Positions 56,345 through 64,000 of a stretch of DNA of 64,000 bases are shown here, in pieces. A program made the position numbers and the translations under genes. A model generated the notes under the pieces. It was not told where the DNA came from. It saw nothing but the letters and a program-made list of their open reading frames with translations, and did not search any database. Source of the DNA: Dactylorhiza incarnata (Eukaryota > Streptophyta > Magnoliopsida > Asparagales > Orchidaceae); contig JAWHQI010000075.1 in NCBI GenBank assembly GCA_033032865.1, forward strand, positions 5,084,001 through 5,148,000, in the 5' to 3' direction. Every line of letters starts with the position of its first letter. Position 1 is the first letter of the stretch.

Positions 56345-56844
56345 CGAATCCTACGTATCTTTGGCATTGTCGTTTGAGCGATATAAATGAGAAACACATA
56401 TCCAAGCTCTATAAAGATGGAATGTTGGACTCATTTGATTATGAATCATTTGAGAGATGCGAGTATTGTTTATTAGGAAAGATGACGAAAGCCCCTTTCA
56501 CTAGTTGTATTGAGAGGCCTGATGATCTCTTGGGTGTGATACATAGTGATGTATGTGGACCTATGAGTTCTATGGCTAGAGGTGGGTTCTACTACCTCGT
56601 TACATTCACTAATGATTTCAGTAGATACGGATACATGTTTCTTATGAAGAACAAATCTGAAACCTTTGAAAAGTTCAAAGAGTTTAAAAATAAAGTAGAG
56701 AATCAACTGGGAAAAAGAATAAAAGTACTCCGATCCGACCAAGGTAGCGAATATCTGAGCCATGAGTTTCGTGGTCATCTAAAAGAGTGGTATTGTATCA
56801 CAACTCACTCCGCCCGGAACACCACAACAAAATGGTGTGTCTGA
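56345..56844 (+). pseudogene. pol: pol of element E, N-terminal integrase
   Basis: The pre-integrase zinc region YLWHCRLSDINEKHIS and CEYCLLGKMTKAPFT (HHCC-type) precedes the core: HSDVCGPMSSMARGG (first Asp, near 56552) and VLRSDQGSEYLSHEF (second Asp, near 56736). A one-base frame slip near 56810 moves the sequence containing the catalytic Glu into the next frame, which begins SERRNHTLLD. Confidence 0.88.
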
Positions 56845-58200
56845 GAGGAGGAATCATACTTTGTTAGACATAGTACGGTCAATGATGAGTCATGTAGATT
56901 TGCCCATTTCCTTTTGGGGTTTTGCTCTAGAGACTGCTGCTTTTATACTAAATCAAAATCCGACAAAGACGGTTCAAAAGACACCAAATGAGATATGGAC
57001 TGGGAAGCGTCCCAGTATGTCTTTCATTAAGATTTGGGGCTGTGAGGTATACATGCGACGTCAAATTCCTGATAAGATGGAACCCAAGTCAGATAAGTGT
57101 TATCTTGTAGGATATCCTAGAGAAACCAAAGGTTATTACTTCTACCTGCGATCCGAGGGCAAAGTGTTTGTCGTAAGGAGTTGTGTTTTTCTAGAGAATG
57201 AGTTTCTATCTAGAGAAAATGCCAGGGTAGAACTTAAAGATGTTCAAGGACCACAAACTATAACTATGAATGAACCCGAATCGGAACCTGATCAAGGACT
57301 ACAATCTGTTGTAGATGGAGAACCTGCTCAAGAAACACAAGTCCTACGTATATCTGGTGGACCTAGAAGTAGGTCTGAAAGATATGGATTTCTCATGTCT
57401 CAAATAGGTAGTGTGTTGCCTATGGATCATGATGATGAGTCTGCAACCTACCGAGAGGCTATGAATGAACCAAACTCAGAGAAGTGGCTTGAGGCCATGG
57501 AATCTGAAATGGACTCCATGTATGCAAACCAAGTTTGGATCTTGGTGGAACCACCTGAAGGTGTACGACCCATAAGGTGCAAATGGGTCTTCAAGAAGAA
57601 GACCGACATGGATGGGAATGCACAGACATTCAAAGGTCGATTGGTGGCTAAAGGTTTCAGGCAAATTCATGGTGTTGACTATGATGAGACCTTTTCCCCT
57701 GTTGCTATGGTCAAGCCCATCAGGATTCTACTTGCTATTGCTGCGTATTATGACTACGAGATCTGGCAAATAGATGTCAAAATAACTTTCCTTAATGGAA
57801 ACCTCTTTGAGGATGTGTATATGACACAACCCGAGGGTTTTGTATCTCCAAATGAAGCCACTAAAATATACAAGTTGCATTGATCCATTTATGGGATGAA
57901 ACAAGCTTCTCGAAGTTGGAATCTGCGTTTTGATGAGAAGATCAAAGAGTTTGGTTTCATCAAGAACGAGGATGAGTCTTGTGTTTACAAGAGGATTAGT
58001 GGGAGCATTGTTATATTCTTGATATTGTATGTAGATGACATACTGCTGATTGGGACTGACATTCTGACCCTGTAAGCTATTTAGAATAGCCTAGGGGACT
58101 GCTTTTCTATGAAAGACTTGGGTGAAGCGACTTATATACTTGGTATTAAGATATATAGAGATAGATCAAAGAAGTTGTTGGGTTTAACGCAGAGTACATA
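56837..58200 (+). pseudogene. pol: pol of element E, C-terminal integrase and RT (cut by G)
   Basis: SERRNHTLLDIVRSMM (catalytic Glu), FWGFALETAAFILN, YLVGYPRETKGYYFY, then RT: NQVWILVEPPEGVRPIRCKW, KGRLVAKGFRQIHGVDYDET, PVAMVKPIRILLAIAA and IWQIDVKITFLNGNL (catalytic Asp). A TGA at 57881 replaces an Arg codon. The frame continues SIYGMKQASRSWNLRFDEK and LYVDDILLIGTDI (active site, about 58027). A TAA follows near 58073 and then MKDLGEATYILGIKIYRDRS. Element G begins at 58201 after LGLTQSTY. Confidence 0.9.
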
Positions 58201-58765
58201 TGATGGTTTAAATTTTAAAAGCTTTGCAAAAACCTTTTCGTGATGAGATTAGAATTAAGTGGGCGTTCTCGAGGAGTTTCGCGAGTACTCCTACTTTGAG
58301 AAACTAACCATTATCCTACTTCGATGAATAGAAGTAACGGTCTTTCCTTCTTTCGGAATATCGACGATTACACCCCGGCTTCGGCGCCGAATTCTCTAAA
58401 TATGTAAATAGAAAAGGAGAGAGTTTTTGCAAGTTTTTGTAATTATTTATCCAAACTAATCTTTCGATGAAGGCAAGCGCACCTTATCGCGTATAGTATA
58501 GGATATTTTTTTAGAAAATATCAAGGTCGTATTTTTCCAAGGACGTGTTGATTATTTTTACTTTTTAAGAACGCGCTATTATTTTATCGATGAAATGAGT
58601 GATTAATTTTATAAAGTTAAAAGAGCGATGACGATGATAATTAAGCAACTACATGCGTTAGCGAAAACAAAGAAACAATTATAAGGAAAAAGAGGTGCAC
58701 ACTAAATTAAAAACACACGCATACTACGGAATTGAAATGACAGAAATTAAAGGACATAAATTGCA

Positions 58766-58990
58766 ATCTCTACCCGAACGGGTAGAGGAGAAGTAAATGC
58801 GTGAGCGAGTTCTACCCAAATGGATAGAGGGGAAATAAATGCGGTGCAAGTTCTACCCAAATGAGTAGATGGGAAATAAAAGCAATCTCTACCCGAACGG
58901 GTAGAGGGGAAATAAATGTGGTGCAAGTTCTACCCAAACGAGTAAATGGGAAATAAAAGCAATCTCTACCCGAACGGGTAGAGGGGAAAT
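58766..58990 (-). repeat. About 40-bp repeat with CTACCCG-AA-CGGGTAG palindromes
   Basis: TACCC-containing units start at about 58771, 58813, 58853, 58890, 58931 and 58967. Alternate units contain the perfect inverted repeat CTACCCGAACGGGTAG (58770-58785 and later copies), and the others a decayed form. It is located downstream of the TATA box, within the transcribed part of the LTR. Confidence 0.8.
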
Positions 58991-59629
58991 AAATACAGGA
59001 CAATAATAAACTACGCTATTAAATTAAAATCTAAGTTAACAAAAAAAAATTTATCCACCTACACACACACACACTTACAATAAATGAAAAACTAAATTAA
59101 AAACAAAAACAATAAAATTTACACTCATAAACTCACACACACAACATGAACAAAAGAAGAACAAGAAGAACAAGAAGAGCAAGAACAAAAAGAACAAGTA
59201 GAACAAAAAACTTTCTTATATATATATATATTCATATTACAACTTTTTAAAGAAAGACTAAACTTGGGGAGCTCAAACAAGAGCAAGGAAATACATATAC
59301 AAAAAACTCACAAACACTCACAAGAAAAACTCACTAGAACACTCAAGAAAAACTCACAAACTCTTACTTAGGTTCTAATTTTTATGAACTTTTTAAACAA
59401 GGGAGAAGCCCCCTTATTTATAGACAAGAAGGTGGGCTGCAATAAGAAAAAAAATCAGGTATTTAGGACCTAATGGGAAGCAGCTGGAGGTTCTAGAAGG
59501 AGTGTGCTGGACAAGCTTGCTGGAAGGAGAGCTGGCGGGTTGGGGTGCGAATATCAGCTGGAAGTTGGCAAGTTTGACTTGAGCGCTGGTCTGGTCTCAG
59601 CGGGCAGGCACGTCAGCGGCAGGACTGTT

Positions 59630-60040
59630 CGTTGGACGCAGTGGAGAGTTCGTCGAACGCAGTGGAGAGTTCGTCGAACGCAGTGGAGAGGGGTTCAGCG
59701 AATGCCGCTCGAGAGAGTTCGTCGAACGCAGCACGGGGTTCGTCGAACGTAGCGCGGGGTTCATCGAATGTAGCTCGGGGAGAGTTTGTCGAACGTAGCT
59801 CTGAGATAGTTCGTCGAGCGCAGGGCGGGGAGAGTTCATCGAACACAGGGCGCCTTTTGTCGAACGCAGCTCGGGGAGAGTTCGTCGAACGCAGCTCGGG
59901 GAGAGTTCGTCGAACGCAGGGCGGGGAGAGTTCGTCGAACGCAGGGTGCCTTTCGTCGAACGCAGCTCGGGGAGAGTTCGTCGAACGCAGGGCGGGGAGA
60001 GTTCGTCGAACGCAGGGCGCCTTTCGTCGAACGCCTGCAG
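59630..60040 (-). repeat. U3 array of element G (GTTCGTCGAACGCAG units)
   Basis: About 17 units of 20-26 bp built on GTTCG-T-CGAAC followed by GCAG and a G/A-rich spacer. The GTTCG/CGAAC arms form a perfect short palindrome. The array lies upstream, in the minus sense, of the TATA box at 59415-59422. Apparent Ser/Arg/Asn-rich proteins across it on both strands are artefacts. Confidence 0.85.
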
Positions 60041-60418
60041 ACATATATATATTATTCTTATTTATTATATATACATATATATATATATATATTCATTATA
60101 TTTATAACATATACATTATTATTACTATGTTATTATTATACTAAAGTACTATATTATATATATATATTCACAGAATTTTTATATTAATACATATTCAATA
60201 ACTAACTTAATTATATTCAATAAATATTTACATATATATTTAAATACTTTATATATATATATATATATTTACATACTTAAATAGTTCCTTTTTACATATA
60301 AATATAAAAATTAGCTAAAACAAATTATGTATTCAATAATTTTTATGAAATATGTACAATATTACCCAAAATTATGCTAAAAACTATACTAAAAATATGC
60401 ATAATTTACTATTCATCA

Positions 60419-62097
60419 AATACCCCCATACTTAAGCTTTTGCTATTCTATGGCAAAAGTACGAAAAATACTCTTAAGACATTAATACAATTTCTAGTTC
60501 ACTACAACTTCAAATAAATCAAAAAGTAAGTTTGAAGTTAATTTTAGAGATTTTAAAGTGGTAAATCCTAAGCTATGAAAATGACTTAAAAAGAGCAAAA
60601 TATTTTAGCCAACAAGACCTCTTTAAGTTAGCTAAATGGCAAACAATATTGCAATCGTTAGTGACAAAATTAAACTAGAATTATAAAACTTTAACTTGTT
60701 ATGAAATTTCTAAGGAAGAATAAAAACTACTAAATATTGCTCTCCCAAAAATTTAATTTTTTTTCTAGGTTTCAATTATAATGGCTAAGGGGTAAGGGGA
60801 AAACTTGGTAGGAGAAGATGCTTTTGATTTGGGGGTGATGAATTTTATCCTCTCACCCCACTCAATTTTTTTGGATTTGAGAGTGGCTAGGGAATGAAAT
60901 CTTATTCCCATAATGAAAATTTTCAATTTTCAAAAATAACCCAATATATATGTTTAGGGAACGAAATTTTTATTCCCATGTCATAAATTCTTTTAATAAA
61001 ATTGGGTGCCTATGTTTACAGAATGAAATCTTATTCCCATTGACATAAGATCTTTTAAATGATTACCAGGAAAAAAGCTAAGAGGAAAGAGGGTTTAAAA
61101 AGAAATTTCTAGATTTGAAATCAAAAATTTAGAGAGCAAGATAAAGTAGATACAATTTTCCAAAGCTTCCAAAAGTTTGAAGTATGAATAATTTAGAGTT
61201 TAAGGTTGTTTTTTTTCTAACATAATACAACAAGTAGCGGTTTAAAACTAACGAGAAGTAGTGCTAAAAGAAATTCTCTAATTAAAGTGAATTCATAGAA
61301 TGCTTTTTAAAACCAAATCTCTGAAAATTTAAATCTTACGAACTATGATAAAATGAACTAAAAGCAAACCAAAGATAATGAAAATACTTAAAAATAAATC
61401 GACCAGCCCTTGAAAGTTACAAAAAGCCAAGTAGGGGTTTTATTCTATTTTTGGATTTTTTTTTTGGATAAATTTTTCATCTTTTTTTTTGAATTTTTAC
61501 TACGATCATTTTTTATTTTTTTTCATTTTTGTTGGAATAATAATATTATTATTTATTTTTATTTTTATTTTTTCTTCATCAAAATTTTTTGGATTTTGGG
61601 GGTTTTTTTTAGAATTTTCAAAGTTATTTAAGATATGAAACAAATTATATTATTGATAAATTTTTGGTTTTGGGGTTTTTAGAATTTTTTGGGATTTTTT
61701 TCAAAGTATTTACAAAGTATGAAATATATTTTTTTTGGATTTTGGGATTTTTTAGACTTTTTTTTATTTTTCTAATTTGTTTACAAAGTATGAAGTATTT
61801 TTTGGATTTTGGGGTTTTTAGAATTTTTTTTGTTTGGAATATCGTAATGTTTGGAAAGAGCGGAAAAGTATGATACCCCCATACTTAAAACCCAACATTG
61901 TCCCCAATGTTGTAATTTAAGTATGAAGAAGTAAAAAGAAGGAAGAAAGAAAATGCAGTTTGTAAAAAAAAATAGAAAATGCAAGAAACCCTGCAAAAAT
62001 AAAGTAGACAAAAAAAGGTAAAAATATTAGATAAATATGGGGTGCCTCCCACAAGCGCTTTGTTTACCGTCGCGTAGATTGACTAGTTTAGCATTTT
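60419..62097 (-). other. Non-coding interior of element G between pol and 3' LTR
   Basis: 1.7 kb without a supported gene. The stretch 61440-61830 is T-rich on plus with degenerate TTTTTGGATTTTGGGG units. A second TACCCCCATACTTAA motif occurs at 61874-61888, like the polypurine tract at 60419. Athila elements often carry an env-like frame here; I see none. Confidence 0.6.
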
Positions 62098-63225
62098 TTA
62101 GATGTTGGGGAGGGGTAAAGATTCGAGTTTACCGTCCGTCGGATCGCCCGCCAAATAAAGTTTTAAACGATGACCGTTGACTTTAAACTCGCCTTTTTTG
62201 GGGTGGGAAATAAGAACGGTGCCATATGGACAGACCTCTTTGACATCAAAGGGGTCGGACCACCTGGATTTTAGCTTACCCGGAAAAGGCGAAGGCGTGA
62301 ATTAAAAAGAAGGACAAGATCGCCCGGCGCAAATGTTTTTGGAAATTTAATTTTTTGATCGTGATAGAACTTAGAGCGCTCCTTATAAAATTTATTGCTC
62401 TCGTAAGCGTTCGCACGCCATTCATCGAGCTCATTTAATTGGAATTTCCTAGACTCGGAGGCTATGTTCGGATCGAGGTTTAAAAATTTTAAAGCCCAAA
62501 AAGCGATGTGCTCTAACTCTACGGGAAAATGTCACGCCTTGTCGTAGACTAATCGATAGGGCGTACAACCGATGACGGTCTTATACGCCGTACGATACGC
62601 CCACAACGCGTCGTCGAGTTTTAAAGACCAATCTTTCCTATTTGTCGAGACGGTTTTTTCTAAAATGCGCTTGATTTCTCGATTAACTACCTCTACTTGG
62701 TCGCTTGTTTGGGGGTGATAGGCGGTGGCGAGCTTATGCGTGACGCCATATTTAGATAAAGTTTTTGCAAACTGGGCGTTGCAAAAGTGCGTACCCTTAT
62801 CACTTACTATCGCGCGGGGCGTACCGAAGCAAGAAAATAATTTTTTTAGAAATTTGACGACGAATCTCACATCGTTAGTGGGGAGAGCTTGCGCTTCCAC
62901 CCACCTAGATACGTAGTCGACCGCCACTAAAATATAGCGATCAATATAAGAGGGAGGTAATGGGGCCAACGAAGTCTATGCCCCATAAATCGAAGATTTC
63001 GCATTCTAAATAAAAATTTTGGGGCATCTCGTCACGACGCGAGATGTCACCCGACCGCTGAGAGCTATCACACGTGCTCACATAATTGTGGGTATCTTTG
63101 AAAAGAGTGGGCCAATAAAAGCTCGCCTCTAGCGCCTTCCGCGCGGTGCGGTTAGCTTGATAATGCCGGCCGGCCCCTCGTGGCAGTGATGCAATATTTG
63201 CGCACCTTCCTCGCATGAAACGCAT
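62098..63225 (-). pseudogene. pol: Integrase of element G
   Basis: Frames on minus. 63225-62941 holds the zinc-binding region (ASFYWPTLFKDTHNYVSTCD) and [14 protein letters not shown] (first catalytic Asp). 62969-62532 holds [32 protein letters not shown] (second Asp) and [16 protein letters not shown] (Glu). A TGA at about 62532 replaces a Cys codon, and the C-terminal domain continues in frame to a stop at 62098 ([52 protein letters not shown]). One frame break separates the first two parts. Confidence 0.88.
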
Positions 63226-64000
63226 CTCCGCACCACTTGGTCCGCGCAGACGCGAAAGAGAAATGGGTCTTCCTAAAAGTAAATTTTCAAATCAGAAAAG
63301 AATTTCTTCTTTTCCTGTTTTGAAAAGTCTTTTGGAAGGACCCGCGCAACCAAATAGTTTGCGTAGTCTGCAAACCATGGAGTGGGAGAAGTTTTTAAAT
63401 TAGAAAAAGCTAAGAGGCGCTCCTCGGGAAATCTATCGTCTATATCTGGTTCGACGAGCACTTCCGTGATTAGGCACTCTAAACGAGAGAGGTGGTTGGC
63501 CGCTAAATTTTCAGCCCCCCGCTTGTCCCGGATCTCTAGAGCGAACTCCTGCAATAGGAGGATCCATCGAAGCAAGCGGGGTTTGGCGTCCACCTTAGCT
63601 AATAAATATTTGAGTGCGGAGTGGTCGGTAAAAACGATAATTTTTGAAAGTGTTACGTAGGGCCTACACTTATCGATTGAAAAGACGCGGCGAGAAGTTC
63701 CTTTTCCGTCGTATTGTAATTAGCTTGTGCGGCTGTGAGCGTTCGAGATGCGTAGTAGATGGGATGAAAATAATTATTAACACGTTGGCCAAGTACGGCT
63801 CCCACCGCGATATCGCTCGCATTGCACATAATCTCAAACAGAAGGGACCAATCTGGTGCCACCAGAATTGGAGAATTGATAAGTTTTTCTTTAATAATAT
63901 TAAATGCCTCTACGCAGGCGGAATCGAAAATAAAAGGAGATTCCTTCTCCAGGAGGTGGGTTAGCGGTTTCGTTATTTTGGAAAATATTTGAATAAACCG
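63226..64000 (-). pseudogene. pol: RT C-terminus and RNase H of element G
   Basis: From the window end on minus: IFSKITKPLTHLLEKESPF, FEIMCNASDIAVGAVLGQR and IYYASRTLTAAQANYNTTEKE (RNase H with catalytic Asp and Glu), then after a frame break DAKPRLLRWILLLQEFALEI, DKRGAENLAANHLSRLE and FADYANYLVARVLPKDFS. This is the RT thumb, RNase H and linker to the integrase, as in Athila. The catalytic RT core is outside the window. Confidence 0.85.

Larger units (their letters stand above)
10679..58200 (+). mobile_element. Copia element E, outer host of the nested cluster (3' part outside the window)
   Basis: The pieces 10679-12046, 35361-36959, 46598-47149 and 55848-58200 read in order as LTR, primer site, gag, protease, integrase and RT once A, D, F and one copy of each target duplication are set aside. 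At each break the frame resumes within the same protein domain. Element G cuts it after the RT motif LGLTQSTY, and the remainder must lie beyond G, outside the window. It is a Copia of a different lineage from A, D and H; I do not assign it further. It is the oldest identifiable element of the cluster, as it contains the others. Confidence 0.85.
58201..60418 (-). repeat. 3' LTR of element G
   Basis: 2218 bp, on minus TGATGAATAG to AACCATCA. The adjoining sequence 60419-60430 reads TATGGGGGTATT on minus, the usual Athila polypurine tract. The TATA box is TATAAATA on minus (59415-59422). U3 contains the GTTCGTCGAAC array (59630-60040) and AT-rich DNA with (TA)n runs (60046-60270). R/U5 contains a 40-bp repeat. 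Confidence 0.88.
58201..64000 (-). mobile_element. Athila-lineage Gypsy element G (5' part outside the window)
   Basis: Minus-strand Gypsy element starting with its 3' LTR at 58201. Its integrase motifs ([30 protein letters not shown]) are characteristic of Athila. It interrupts the RT of element E. The RT fingers/palm, protease, gag and 5' LTR lie beyond position 64000, so the target duplication (expected ACATA or similar) cannot be checked. Confidence 0.85.

Noticed and set aside
59504..60144. Ser/Arg/Asn-rich proteins on both strands
   Set aside because: Artefacts of the GTTCGTCGAAC array in the G LTR, upstream of its TATA box; no domain.
1..64000. Host protein-coding genes, tRNA or rRNA genes
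   Set aside because: Looked for on both strands; all recognisable coding sequence belongs to transposable elements. The tRNA-like TGGTATCAGAGC matches are primer binding sites.

Overview
This window is intergenic heterochromatin of a flowering plant. I find no host gene, rRNA or tRNA gene. It consists almost entirely of LTR retrotransposons of plant Copia (SIRE/Maximus-like and a second lineage) and plant Gypsy (Tat and Athila) types, inserted into one another. The plant origin follows from these lineages, the tRNA-Met primer sites, the dual RNase H of the Tat element and a CACTA-type terminus. I cannot name the species.

Layout (labels are mine). 1-2224: 3' end of SIRE-like Copia element H. 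2225-10678: non-coding mosaic with a minus-oriented LTR (I) broken by a long LTR-like block (3094-7970) and a CACTA-type end (about 8471-9427). 10679-58200: one old Copia element, E (+ strand), into which four large elements inserted: Copia A (12047-35355, +) in its 5' LTR, Copia D (36960-46592, -) in gag, the pol-less element F (47150-55847, -) just after the gag zinc knuckle, and Athila element G (58201 to the window end, -) in the reverse transcriptase. A carries Tat element B (16003-29123) in its integrase and solo LTR C (30502-31542) inside the YVDD motif of its reverse transcriptase. F carries solo LTR K (50874-52637). B, C, F and K have perfect 5-bp target duplications. A and D have 4/5 matches.

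The A, D, E, F and G genes are decayed, mostly by nonsense changes with a few frameshifts. Element B is the most informative. Besides gag, protease, RT, RNase H, a second RNase H and integrase, it carries on the opposite strand two spliced reading frames. One (299 codons, four exons) is completely open. The other (562 codons, four exons, one in-frame stop) has a Transposase_28-like region and a coiled coil. Both have a TATA-like box upstream.

The most unusual pattern is shared by all ten LTR families here, Copia and Gypsy, autonomous or not. Each carries its own short CpG-containing palindromic word, repeated in U3 just upstream of its TATA box. The words differ completely between families. 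In A and D the same word also appears inside the element's coding region and 3' UTR. This looks like convergent, family-specific cis-element evolution and is the main candidate for an undescribed system.
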